This document shows positions 8,581 to 16,694 of a stretch of DNA of 16,694 bases, in pieces. A program made the translations under genes and the position numbers. Numbering within the stretch: the first letter of the stretch is position 1; each line of letters starts with the position of its first letter. The notes under the pieces are model-generated. The model saw nothing but the letters and a program-made list of their open reading frames with translations, searched no databases and was not told where the DNA came from. The stretch spans positions 1-16,694 of the forward strand of contig JAAYFB010000009.1 in the NCBI GenBank assembly GCA_012728465.1, written 5' to 3'. The DNA comes from Proteiniphilum sp. Its GTDB lineage: Bacteria; Bacteroidota; Bacteroidia; Bacteroidales; Dysgonomonadaceae.

Positions 8581-8605
8581 TGGACATAAAATATTTCCTC
8601 AACAA

Positions 8606-9544
8606 ATGAAGCGTCCATCACTTAAAAGATTCCTTTATTTATCCATTGCAGCAGCAATAACAACTATAGGGCTAAAGTTTGCAGCATATTTCGAAACTGG
8701 ATCAATGGGATTCTTCTCGGATGCACTAGAGTCATTGGTTAACTTATTTGCAGCAATCATTGCACTTGTGATACTACACATCTCGGAAAAACCAGCTGAT
8801 GAGGAGCACGAGTTTGGACACGGCAAGGCTCAATACTTCTCTAGTGCCTTAGAAGGGGCTCTTATACTTATTGCTGCAGTAAGCATAATTTATACATCTG
8901 TGCCAAAGATATTGAAGCCTGAACCACTTGAAAACATAGGACTAGGTACTTTATTGTCTGGTGCAGCAGCTTTAACAAACTTAATAGTGGGATTTGTGCT
9001 AACCAAAAAAGGCAAAAAATATAACTCCTTATTGCTTGAGGCTGATGGCAAACACTTGCTATCTGATGTTGTAACTTCAGTAGGAGTTATTTTAGGTGTG
9101 ATTGTTGTTAAGATTACAGGTCTATACTTCCTTGATCCAATTATTGCAATAGGTGTTGCATTATACATAGTGTATGTAGGCTTCAAACTAATTGTACGTT
9201 CCACAAATGAATTGATGGATGCTGCAATACCTAAAGATGAACAACAAAGAATAGTAGATTATCTTGATTCATTAGAAGAGCGAAATATTGAGTACCATTC
9301 CTTGCTAACACGAGAGGCAGGTTACCGACGCTTTGTTACGTTTCATCTGCTAGTTCCTGGAAAATGGAGCATAAAGCAAGGACACGACTGTGCAGAAGAA
9401 ATTGAACAATACATTGAGCAGATGTTTATTAATTCTAATGTAACTGTCACATCTCACATAGAACCGATTGAAGATCCGATTTCATTCAATGACATTGGAA
9501 TTGATAGATTAAATTATTCTGAAGATATAGAAATAGAACATTAA
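8606..9544 (+). CDS. Cation diffusion facilitator (CDF) family transporter
   Basis: This is a 312-residue inner-membrane antiporter of the CDF family, which exports divalent metals in exchange for protons. About six membrane helices occupy residues 10-200, followed by a cytoplasmic domain (about 205-312). Family marks are FSDALESLVN (37-46), HEFGHGKAQYFS (68-79) and the HxxxD pair H150/D154 in ADGKHLLSDV. Aligned with E. coli FieF, the transport site is E42, N46, H150 and D154 rather than D45, D49, H153 and D157. I recall ExxxN in a large, mostly uncharacterised bacterial CDF subgroup, so metal choice (Zn, Fe, Mn, Co) should not be assumed. The C-terminal tail is His- and acid-containing but has no long metal-binding run. 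It has its own -7 box and ends 22 bp before a shared terminator. Confidence 0.92.
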   Translation: MKRPSLKRFLYLSIAAAITTIGLKFAAYFETGSMGFFSDALESLVNLFAAIIALVILHISEKPADEEHEFGHGKAQYFSSALEGALILIAAVSIIYTSVPKILKPEPLENIGLGTLLSGAAALTNLIVGFVLTKKGKKYNSLLLEADGKHLLSDVVTSVGVILGVIVVKITGLYFLDPIIAIGVALYIVYVGFKLIVRSTNELMDAAIPKDEQQRIVDYLDSLEERNIEYHSLLTREAGYRRFVTFHLLVPGKWSIKQGHDCAEEIEQYIEQMFINSNVTVTSHIEPIEDPISFNDIGIDRLNYSEDIEIEH

Positions 9545-9565
9545 TCACATAGCATACAAAACGAA

Positions 9566-9593
9566 AAAAGCTTCCCCATCAGGAGAAGCTTTT
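9566..9593. terminator. Bidirectional terminator between the CDF gene and the V-ATPase operon
   Basis: Arms at 9566-9577 and 9582-9593 form a 12-bp stem with a 4-base loop. On the plus strand there is one C-A mismatch. On the minus strand the same position becomes a G-U pair and the hairpin is followed by TTTTTT, so it is stronger for the ATPase operon. It sits about 20 bp from both convergent stop codons. Confidence 0.88.
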
Positions 9594-9613
9594 AACATTT
9601 TATTTATTACTAA

Positions 9614-10087
<474 letters not shown>

Positions 10088-10121
10088 TTAATTATATTGT
10101 TGTTATTTAATATGTTTGATT

Positions 10122-11957
10122 TTAATTATTTAAAGCTCTTGCTCTCTTAAATGGGTTATACTTCTTGCCACCACCCTCAAACTCTGAGTTTTGATAAAAC
10201 TCAACAAATGTAAGACGAACAGGGTGAACAAGTGCACCAAGTGCATTCATAAATAGATTGATGGCATGACCAATCACAAATATTAAAACATATACTATTG
10301 GTTTTAATACTGCATTGTCAGGGCTCATACCCAAAGCTAGGTCATTGAATACTGTTGCCAATATTCCTCCCGACAAACCAAGTGCAAACAGACGAACATA
10401 TGAAAGTACATCTCCTAGCAATCCTGTTGCCATATTATATGTATCCCAAAGTGCTAAACCAAAATTGTATAATGGATTCTTATCAGGCGTATTGTAGAAC
10501 AAAATCAATAACACCATTGGAATGATTATTATCAAATGTAATGTTCCAAACATTGGTAGGACTTTAGGTAGTAGTAATGCAACAATGATACTAACTAGGA
10601 ACACAAACCACCCTATAGTTGATAGAGCATACTTAAATCCTAGCTGTTTTGTTCTATTAGCTACTTTCATTATCATACCAAAAAGTATCTGAACCACACC
10701 AAGCTTTAACGACAATAAGAACATATCATTATTATCTAAGAATACTTTATTCTTTAAGTCTTGTGCAAATTGCCATGGCAACTCATAAATATTGAATCCA
10801 AAGAAACCTCCAGTAAGCAATCCTGCAACCATCGTTGATGCACCCAATACTTGAACTAAAGACAGAACTGCACTCATATACGAGTTCAGTTTGCCCTTCA
10901 TGATCGCCTTACCAACAATGCCGGCAAGCAGCAAGAACAAACCATAGCCTATATCACCCAATGATAATCCGAAGAATAGCATATAGAATGGAGCAAAATA
11001 AGGAGTAAGATCTATCTCATTATACTTTGGCAACATGTATAGCTCCGTCAATGGCTCAAATAGTCTGAAGAATTTGTTGTTCTTAAACTTAATTGGCACA
11101 TCATCCTCGGGATGAGGGTCGGACACATCATAGTAAACAGCCTTTGATGCAAGATAATCGGTGATCTCCTTTTCATTATCTTCGGGAGCCCAGCCTTGCA
11201 ATAGCATTATCTTATCATCCGCAAGCGATGTTGTATTTTGCAACACCTTTGTGTATGTTATGTTTTGCTCATAATTAGCAATTGCTTCATCAATAGATGG
11301 CAAGTCTGCAACAAGAGCCTTCAGCTTTGTGTCCTCTTCTGCAATTTTTATCTTCAACGAAGCAATAAGCTGATCCAGTTGTGCAATAGATATTTCTGGT
11401 AGCTTTATTGGCTCAAGATTCATCTCATTTGCCACGTTGGCATTTTTGCCAACTGTAACAAAATATGTCTTCGATGTTTCTTTATTGATAACCACTGCAT
11501 CATGTAGTGTTTCCCACTCACTATTGTATTGATTATCCGAAACCACAAAGAAATTAACTTTCCAACCAGCATCCTCAAGCTTTGCAATCTGCTCGGGGTC
11601 AAACTGCCCCCAAGGCAATAGCGATTCGCGCTCTTTGACACTAACCTGAAGTTGTTGAACAAGAGTTGCACGTGCATCCTCAATCTCTTCAATCTTTTGT
11701 GGCAACAACTTACCCACATCAGCATTAGGAGTGTTAAATGCAATCTCCTCTTTCTTGTCAATAAGTCTTTCGAGAGTAGTTTTTGCTTCTCGCAATAGCT
11801 TAGATTGACTAAGTAAGCGATACATATCCTCATTATCCTCAGCTGCCTGTTTTGATTCAGCTACATGAATCAAACCCAAGTTGCCCAAATCATCAAGAAA
11901 CTGCCTATAGTCTTTATGATATGCTAGAAACATAAATTTCTTCATCCTTGCTACCAT
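10122..11957 (-). CDS. atpI: V-type ATP synthase subunit I (a-type stator subunit)
   Basis: This 611-residue protein is the membrane stator that forms the ion half-channels beside the K ring. Residues 1-310 are soluble and rich in predicted coiled coil, typical of the cytoplasmic arm. From about 320 on there are seven or eight membrane segments. The essential channel arginine is R522 in LSYVRLFALGLSGG. The closing HPVRLTFVEFYQNSEF with a following GGGKKYNPF is the family's conserved end. The start ATG overlaps the subunit D stop by 7 bp (ATGGTAG), which implies translational coupling. A methionine at residue 5 (MKKFMF) is an alternative start, but the overlap pattern and upstream residues favour the longer form. 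It is followed by atpK. Confidence 0.95.
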   Translation of the reverse strand: MVARMKKFMFLAYHKDYRQFLDDLGNLGLIHVAESKQAAEDNEDMYRLLSQSKLLREAKTTLERLIDKKEEIAFNTPNADVGKLLPQKIEEIEDARATLVQQLQVSVKERESLLPWGQFDPEQIAKLEDAGWKVNFFVVSDNQYNSEWETLHDAVVINKETSKTYFVTVGKNANVANEMNLEPIKLPEISIAQLDQLIASLKIKIAEEDTKLKALVADLPSIDEAIANYEQNITYTKVLQNTTSLADDKIMLLQGWAPEDNEKEITDYLASKAVYYDVSDPHPEDDVPIKFKNNKFFRLFEPLTELYMLPKYNEIDLTPYFAPFYMLFFGLSLGDIGYGLFLLLAGIVGKAIMKGKLNSYMSAVLSLVQVLGASTMVAGLLTGGFFGFNIYELPWQFAQDLKNKVFLDNNDMFLLSLKLGVVQILFGMIMKVANRTKQLGFKYALSTIGWFVFLVSIIVALLLPKVLPMFGTLHLIIIIPMVLLILFYNTPDKNPLYNFGLALWDTYNMATGLLGDVLSYVRLFALGLSGGILATVFNDLALGMSPDNAVLKPIVYVLIFVIGHAINLFMNALGALVHPVRLTFVEFYQNSEFEGGGKKYNPFKRARALNN

Positions 11958-12568
11958 ATGCCCTCCTCTTCTTCTTTTTTCTTTTGCTCCTGACGGTCAC
12001 GCATAATCTTTTGAGACGATTTAGATAAGTTCTCTTCGTCCTCCAAGTAACGTTTAATCTTTAGTATAGCATCCTCATAGCCGGGTATTTGAACCTTCTC
12101 GAATAGGTTTACCTTTTGTGTGGTTTTCTTACGTGCATAGTCTAGTCGCTGCACCTTCAAGTCATAAAAGTCTCGTCTTATACCAATTTCGGCAAGTCTT
12201 TCAACAGTACTAATGCCATCAAGAAACCACTTAGGCTTATTAAACAGACTAAACTCTTTAATCTCAAACTCAACACTATCGAGCATAGGAAATATTACTC
12301 CAGCTATTTTCATATTGGATAGATGAACATCCTTGACACTTAGCAAATCAGTCTCAAACTCATTCCACATGCCAAGCATCTTTTCGTAAGAGCGAATCTC
12401 TTTTTCGAGTTTCTGCTCTAGCTCATCCATCTCATTCTTAGCCTTCTTCACCTCCATGCGCAAAGCAGTCTCCTTGCTCTGAAGAGTGGGAAGTGCACGC
12501 TCGCGAACACGAAGCTGTTTTTCGAGCTCTTGTCGCGACGTTTTATTATATTGAAACTTTATAGCCAT
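11951..12568 (-). CDS. atpD: V-type ATP synthase subunit D (rotor shaft)
   Basis: This 205-residue protein forms the central shaft that turns inside the A/B head and links it to the membrane ring. The N-terminal helix (about 10-75, KFQYNKT then a long charged heptad-like stretch) and the C-terminal helix (about 130-200, RLDYARKKTTQKVNLFE) are the two halves of the antiparallel coiled coil seen in this family. The segment between them is globular. The tail is very acidic and basic by turns (KKKEEEE). It lies 96 bp after subunit B and overlaps subunit I by 7 bp. In other organisms D works with a small subunit F, but no F gene is visible in this window. Confidence 0.94.
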   Translation of the reverse strand: MAIKFQYNKTSRQELEKQLRVRERALPTLQSKETALRMEVKKAKNEMDELEQKLEKEIRSYEKMLGMWNEFETDLLSVKDVHLSNMKIAGVIFPMLDSVEFEIKEFSLFNKPKWFLDGISTVERLAEIGIRRDFYDLKVQRLDYARKKTTQKVNLFEKVQIPGYEDAILKIKRYLEDEENLSKSSQKIMRDRQEQKKKEEEEGIW

Positions 12569-12664
12569 TTATTATATCCACTAAAACAAGTTTATATTGC
12601 TTCATGCAATTACACTTATGTCATTCTCCGGCAGACAATAATTATCTGCACTGTATATATTATC

Positions 12665-13981
12665 TTACTTTTTCCAGTACTTATCCACAAGCTCGCGTCT
12701 CATATTCACCTCTTCGGGGCGGAAATGATCAGACAATATATCCCAAGTGGTATCTAGCATTTCGTCAGTATCCAAGTTTACATCAATAGATAGAATAAGC
12801 TCGGAATAATCTTTTGCAAAAGAAAGTGTACGTTGGTCGTAGTCCGTAAGGTCGAAACCATTCTCCATCTTCGTCTTTGCATTAGCAGCATCAGAGTATA
12901 GTCGCACCGCAGCGTTCATCAGCTGTGGATGGTCTTCTCTTGTTTTCTTTCCTTGCACCAATTGCTTCAATCGAGACAATGAACGGAATGGGTCAACCAC
13001 AACCTTGCCAATATCACTATCACGGCGAAGGAACAGCTGACCTTCGGTAATGTAACCTGTATTATCAGGCACAGCGTGAGTAATATCACCACCCGAAAGG
13101 GTAGTTACAGCAATAATTGTTATAGAACCACCATTAGGGAACTGAGCTGCCTTCTCGTAAATCTTAGCCAAGTCAGAATACAATGATCCAGGCATTGAGT
13201 CTTTAGATGGAATCTGATCCATACGATTAGACACAATAGATAGAGCATCAGCATATGATGTCATATCAGATAGAAGAACAAGTACATTCTCATTATGCTC
13301 CACAGCAAAGTACTCGGCAGCAGTAAGAGCCATATCGGGAATAAGGATACGCTCCACGGCTGGGTCTTCGGTAGTATTCATAAAACTAATGATACGATCG
13401 AGTGCACCCGCATTGCTAAACACATTTTTGTAGAATAGGTAGTCATCATTAGTCATACCCATACCACCAAGAATGATTTTGTCAGCCTTAGCACGTAGTG
13501 CTACTGTAGCCATCACTTGATTGAAAGGTTGGTCGGGGTCGGCAAAGAATGGAATCTTTTGTCCCGATACCAATGTATTGTTTAAGTCGATACCTGCAAT
13601 ACCCGTTGCAATCAGCTCCGATGGTTGCTTACGTCTTACTGGATTAACGGATGGTCCACCAATTTGTACCTCTTCTCCTTCGGGAATGGGTCCACCATCT
13701 ATGGGGTCTCCATATGCGTTGAAGAAACGACCAGCCAACTGTGTTCCCACCTTTAGTGATGGAGCTTTGCCATGAAATATCACTTCGGCATTGGTAGGGA
13801 TTCCTTCCGTACCCTGAAATATCTGAAGCGTTACCTCATCACCTATAATTTTAACCACCTGAGCCAAGCGACCATCCACTGTGGCAAGCTCTTCGTAGCC
13901 CACATCGGTAGCTTTTACCGAACAGGTAGCTTTTGTTATCTGAGTTATTTGTGTATATATTTTTTGAAATGCTTTAGCCAT
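12665..13981 (-). CDS. atpB: V-type ATP synthase subunit B (non-catalytic head subunit)
   Basis: This 438-residue subunit alternates with A in the hexameric head and contributes to the nucleotide sites at the A/B interface. It lacks a Walker A P-loop, as B subunits do: the equivalent position reads SGQKIPFFADPDQPFNQ. The beta-barrel N-domain (about 1-75) is followed by the central fold, with PSELIATGIAGID and GSLYSDLAKIYEKA. The arginine that reaches into the catalytic site in this family is R337 in SLSRL. It starts 19 bp after the A stop, and the stoichiometric A-B pair is probably translated from one message. A 96-bp gap to subunit D holds no reading frame I can support, only a short imperfect inverted repeat. 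Confidence 0.96.
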   Translation of the reverse strand: MAKAFQKIYTQITQITKATCSVKATDVGYEELATVDGRLAQVVKIIGDEVTLQIFQGTEGIPTNAEVIFHGKAPSLKVGTQLAGRFFNAYGDPIDGGPIPEGEEVQIGGPSVNPVRRKQPSELIATGIAGIDLNNTLVSGQKIPFFADPDQPFNQVMATVALRAKADKIILGGMGMTNDDYLFYKNVFSNAGALDRIISFMNTTEDPAVERILIPDMALTAAEYFAVEHNENVLVLLSDMTSYADALSIVSNRMDQIPSKDSMPGSLYSDLAKIYEKAAQFPNGGSITIIAVTTLSGGDITHAVPDNTGYITEGQLFLRRDSDIGKVVVDPFRSLSRLKQLVQGKKTREDHPQLMNAAVRLYSDAANAKTKMENGFDLTDYDQRTLSFAKDYSELILSIDVNLDTDEMLDTTWDILSDHFRPEEVNMRRELVDKYWKK

Positions 13982-14000
13982 AATAGTATCTTAATAATGA

Positions 14001-15755
14001 TTATACTTCCTTTGATTGCAACAGCTCGTCAAGCTGAGAACGATAGTTGTCAAACTGTTCGGACTTAAATTCAGCATAGTTCATCTGACGACAGATATCA
14101 ATTACTTTCTTAAAGTAATCTGCTACTTTATTGAAATCGTCAAACTCAAAATCGGTATTGCAAATATCTATTATCATATCAAGAATATACTTCTGACGTT
14201 CAATTGGAGTAACTGCATCAATGCTATCGAAAGCATCTTGCTGAAGAATCACAAAGTCTATCAGCTCCGATTTCCAGAATGTGATGTGATACTCAACGGG
14301 CACACCATCGTCGCCAAGGATATTGATTTGTTCCGAAATCTCCTTACCACGCAATAGTCTATTTTTAATATCAGACACTTTAGTGGTCCAGTCGCTTGAA
14401 ATTTGTGTAGATATATACTCCTCAAACTCGGGATATTCGATATACTTTGAATAAGACTCGATTGGGTTGATAGCAGGATAACGTTTTCTGTCGGCTCTAT
14501 CTTGCTCGAGAGCATAGTAGCAACGAGCCACACGTTTAGTGTTCTCCGTAACGGGCTCCTTTAGGTTACCACCCGCTGGCGACACAGTTCCGATGAAGGT
14601 AATAGAACCCTCCTCACCATTATTAAGCACTACGTGCCCAGCACGACCATAGAAGTTAGATATAATAGCCGAAAGGTCCATAGGGAAAGCATCTGGTCCT
14701 GGTAGTTCCTCTAGTCGGTTACTCATCTCACGCAATGCTTGCGCCCAACGCGAAGTAGAGTCCGCCATCAATAACACCTTCAATCCCATTGAGCGATAAT
14801 ATTCACCAATAGTCATGGCAGTATATACCGATGCTTCACGTGCTGCCACAGGCATGTTCGACGTATTTGCTACGATGATGGTACGTTCCATCAACTTGCG
14901 CCCAGTGTGTGGGTCTTCAAGCTCGGGAAACTCAGTGAATATCTCAACCACCTCATTAGCACGCTCGCCACAAGCAGCAATAATTACTATATCGGCTTCG
15001 GCTTGCTTAGAAATACCATGCTGCAATACTGTTTTGCCAGTACCGAATGCACCAGGGATAAATCCTGTACCTCCCTCCACAATGGGGTTAAGAGTATCAA
15101 TGGTTCGCACACCCGTTTCAAGAAGTTTGTAGGGGCGTGGTTTATCTTTGTATAGCTTAACAGGAACTTTCACAGGCCATTTCTGAATCATATTCAGCTC
15201 ATGCTCCTTACCATCCTTGTCCACCACCACTGCAATGGTGTGATGTATGTTGTATTTGCCTTCGGCAACAATGCTTTTGATGGTGTATTGCTCACTCATC
15301 ACAAATGGAACCATGATTTTGTGTGGCTGATAGTTTTCGTCAACCTCGCCTAGCCATGAACCACCCGACACAATGTCGCCTACCTTTGCAATGGGTTTGA
15401 AATCCCAAAGCTTATCATTATCTAATGGAAATGAGTATTGCCCCCTTTTCAAGAAAACTCCTTCGAGCTTGTCAAGGTCATTTTGCAATCCATCTAGATT
15501 GCGCTCAAGCAATCCAGGGCCGAGCGTTACCTCAAGCATATGCCCCCTGAATTCCACTTCAGAGCCAACCTTTAGTCCACGTGTGCTTTCAAACACCTGC
15601 ACGTAAACATTTTTTCCTACCACCTTGATTACTTCCGACATCATATCGGTACCATCAAGATTGATATAAGCGATTTCATTTTGCGAAACTGGTCCGTTTA
15701 CCTCAACGATGACCAGATTGGAAATGACGCCTTTTACTTTTCCTTTTGTTAGCAT
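14001..15755 (-). CDS. atpA: V-type ATP synthase subunit A (catalytic)
   Basis: This 584-residue subunit is the ATP-hydrolysing or ATP-making part of the head. The P-loop is GAFGTGKT (235-242), and the catalytic glutamate is E264 in ACGERANEVVE. ADSTSRWAQALRE (331-343) is the conserved Walker B region. The bulge insertion typical of A subunits (non-homologous region, about 110-200) is present between the barrel and the core, which separates it from F-type beta subunits. The C-terminal helical domain fills roughly 440-584. All catalytic residues are intact. The message on the minus strand begins with an A-rich leader, and a long 339-bp gap with repeats separates this gene from the DUF2764 gene upstream. 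Confidence 0.97.
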   Translation of the reverse strand: MLTKGKVKGVISNLVIVEVNGPVSQNEIAYINLDGTDMMSEVIKVVGKNVYVQVFESTRGLKVGSEVEFRGHMLEVTLGPGLLERNLDGLQNDLDKLEGVFLKRGQYSFPLDNDKLWDFKPIAKVGDIVSGGSWLGEVDENYQPHKIMVPFVMSEQYTIKSIVAEGKYNIHHTIAVVVDKDGKEHELNMIQKWPVKVPVKLYKDKPRPYKLLETGVRTIDTLNPIVEGGTGFIPGAFGTGKTVLQHGISKQAEADIVIIAACGERANEVVEIFTEFPELEDPHTGRKLMERTIIVANTSNMPVAAREASVYTAMTIGEYYRSMGLKVLLMADSTSRWAQALREMSNRLEELPGPDAFPMDLSAIISNFYGRAGHVVLNNGEEGSITFIGTVSPAGGNLKEPVTENTKRVARCYYALEQDRADRKRYPAINPIESYSKYIEYPEFEEYISTQISSDWTTKVSDIKNRLLRGKEISEQINILGDDGVPVEYHITFWKSELIDFVILQQDAFDSIDAVTPIERQKYILDMIIDICNTDFEFDDFNKVADYFKKVIDICRQMNYAEFKSEQFDNYRSQLDELLQSKEV

Positions 15756-15838
15756 ATATATGTGTTGTATTGTTATTTTATTGTTAGTTGAGCTTCGTCT
15801 GTTTGTTGGTTTCTTCTTATATTTTTAATAATAATGCC

Positions 15839-15903
15839 ACCCCTACGGGGTTTTGTTGTTGGGCTTTATACTATTTGCTACAATCATAACACCCCTACGG
15901 GGT
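15839..15903. repeat. Two copies of a GC-rich palindrome (ACCCCTACGGGGT)
   Basis: ACCCC-TAC-GGGGT occurs at 15839-15851 and again at 15891-15903, 52 bp apart. Both copies share a 15-base core including flanking C and T (CACCCCTACGGGGTT). Each could fold into a 5-bp GC hairpin with a 3-base loop. They stand out in AT-rich surroundings and resemble repetitive extragenic palindromes. They lack a following T-run on the minus strand, so a terminator role is unlikely. Confidence 0.75.
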
Positions 15904-15962
15904 TGATGTGTGAGTTTGTATTATCTTTCATCTATTATTAATAAATATTGTTTGACTGTAAA

Positions 15963-16083
15963 TTACCAACCATAATTCTTAAACATAAAATTCGTTGTTG
16001 AGACTTGCGAAGCACATGGAGTTAGGAGCATACTTATGTAAATGACTAACACGATGAACTAGCGTAGCGTAACGAACGGACAT
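15963..16083 (-). repeat. Putative dispersed Bacteroidales intergenic repeat with a 34-codon ORF
   Basis: The block from CCAACCATAATTC to the CAT at 16081-16083 is richer in GC than its flanks and contains CTTGCGAAGC and AGCGTAGCGTAACG. On the minus strand an ATG at 16083 opens a 34-residue frame (MSVRYATLVHRVSHLHKY...) that ends at 15979. I recall near-identical short 'hypothetical protein' sequences and intergenic DNA from other Bacteroides-type genomes, which suggests a dispersed repeat, not a gene. This recollection cannot be tested here. Confidence 0.4.
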
Positions 16084-16094
16084 TATAGCTAAAA

Positions 16095-16694
16095 TTATTC
16101 AGGCATTTTTATATCTTTTTTGAGCCCCGAAATAAGTTCGCGAAACACACGCTCGCCCTCTTCTGCATTGAGTCCTACCCATCGCTCCAATATTTGCAGT
16201 TTGCATAGGTATGCAAAGATGTATTCTACATTGAAGTAATCGAATACGGTGTTATCATCTAGCCACTCCCAACGGAATTTATCGAGTTTGCGCTCACGCT
16301 CGTATATATCTTCCTCTTCTGCAATTCTTAGGATTGCATCGTAGTATTCAAACTCTTGACTGAGGCCGAAGTCGCGCAAGTTGACATTTTGTCGAATAGT
16401 ATTTGCTATTTCATTATTACCTACCACCACTTTTGCTACATCCATGTGATATTTCTTTGCAAATATTGCTGATAGCATATTGCCAATATCGAGGTTCATT
16501 TCGAACCATTTAGACAATAATGTATTTTTGGCTTCGGTGCCATAGTCCATGTATAATGATGTGATGCGATCGTCCCACAGCTGGCTCTCTTCGCGAGCTT
16601 GGTAGTCGAGCCACTCACGTATGAATGCTTCGTAATATGGAGGTACATTTTTATTCTTAACTGGCAAGTCTTCTCTTACATCCTCAATCACCTC
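16095..16694 (-). CDS. DUF2764 family protein of the V-ATPase operon (5' end outside window)
   Basis: At least 200 residues are visible. The frame stays open to the right edge (GAG before a GTG at 16691), so the real start lies beyond the window and the GTG is probably internal. The protein is soluble, acidic and helical, with many Trp/Tyr/Phe residues (EAFIREWLDYQAREE, RKLDKFRWEWLDD, FDYFNVEYIFAYLCKLQILERW). This fits the DUF2764 family, which in Bacteroidota lies between the subunit E and A genes. Its place and helical make-up suggest it does the job of subunit C, the socket between rotor and ring, but that is inference. It is first in the visible part of the operon. The family call rests on remembered features and position. 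Confidence 0.75.
   Translation of the reverse strand, partial: EVIEDVREDLPVKNKNVPPYYEAFIREWLDYQAREESQLWDDRITSLYMDYGTEAKNTLLSKWFEMNLDIGNMLSAIFAKKYHMDVAKVVVGNNEIANTIRQNVNLRDFGLSQEFEYYDAILRIAEEEDIYERERKLDKFRWEWLDDNTVFDYFNVEYIFAYLCKLQILERWVGLNAEEGERVFRELISGLKKDIKMPE

Larger units (their letters stand above)
15756..16094. other. 339-bp intergenic gap inside the V-ATPase operon
   Basis: This gap lies between the DUF2764 gene and atpA, where operon spacing elsewhere is from a 7-bp overlap to 96 bp. It holds two identical GC-rich palindromes (15839-15903), an AT-rich middle, and a repeat-like block with a short reading frame (15963-16083). I see no minus-strand match to TAnnTTTG (no CAAAnnTA on the plus strand), so atpA is probably reached by read-through or by a promoter I cannot recognise. 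The 80 bp next to atpA form an A-rich leader. Confidence 0.7.

Noticed and set aside
12631..12649. Inverted repeat GCAGA...TCTGC between subunits B and D as a terminator
   Set aside because: The stem is only 5 bp with a 9-base loop, no T-run follows on the minus strand, and the operon continues downstream.
13521..14068. Plus-strand reading frames opposite the V-ATPase genes
   Set aside because: They are composition shadows of strongly conserved minus-strand genes, with no recognisable domains or start context.
15963..16083. tRNA or other standard structured RNA gene
   Set aside because: There is no T-loop GGTTCGA-type block, no cloverleaf pairing and no CCA end. The palindromic fragments are short and do not form a consistent fold.

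Overview
The window looks like a piece of chromosome from a Bacteroidales-type bacterium (phylum Bacteroidota). The DNA is AT-rich. Start codons lack Shine-Dalgarno sequences and sit behind A-rich leaders. Several upstream regions carry the Bacteroidota -7 promoter pattern TAnnTTTG. The V-type ATPase operon (partial DUF2764-like gene, then A, B, D, I, K) has the gene order I associate with this group. Species cannot be fixed from the sequence.

Layout. Positions 1-395 are gene-free and hold a decayed tandem array with a 42-bp period, built around the palindrome CCAANNTTGG. On the plus strand follow a secreted Ser-type sulfatase (464-1795), a PIN-PhoH ATPase (1904-3229, ended by a clear terminator), and a compact cluster of hisS, an ABC-F ATPase and a small PlsC-like acyltransferase (3445-7353). 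On the minus strand dinB (8422-7343) overlaps the end of the acyltransferase gene by 11 bp, tail to tail. A divergent promoter region separates dinB from a plus-strand cation diffusion facilitator (8606-9544). A bidirectional terminator at 9566-9593 then divides that gene from the convergent V-ATPase operon, which fills the rest of the window on the minus strand.

How the genes work together. The ATPase operon supplies catalytic head (A, B), rotor shaft (D), stator/ion-channel subunit (I) and membrane ring (K). K keeps the residue set that binds Na+ in the Enterococcus hirae ring, so a sodium-coupled enzyme is predicted. A DUF2764 protein, a plausible stand-in for the missing C-type subunit, runs off the right edge. 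The hisS cluster is housekeeping (translation, ribosome-associated ATPase, lipid acylation). dinB is translesion DNA synthesis, and the sulfatase is for desulfating host or dietary substrates.

Most genes are ordinary. The parts least explained by known genes are the 42-bp palindrome array at the left end and the 339-bp gap inside the ATPase operon. That gap carries two identical GC-rich palindromes and a sequence that looks like a dispersed Bacteroidales repeat. I found no CRISPR array, transposase, tRNA or rRNA.
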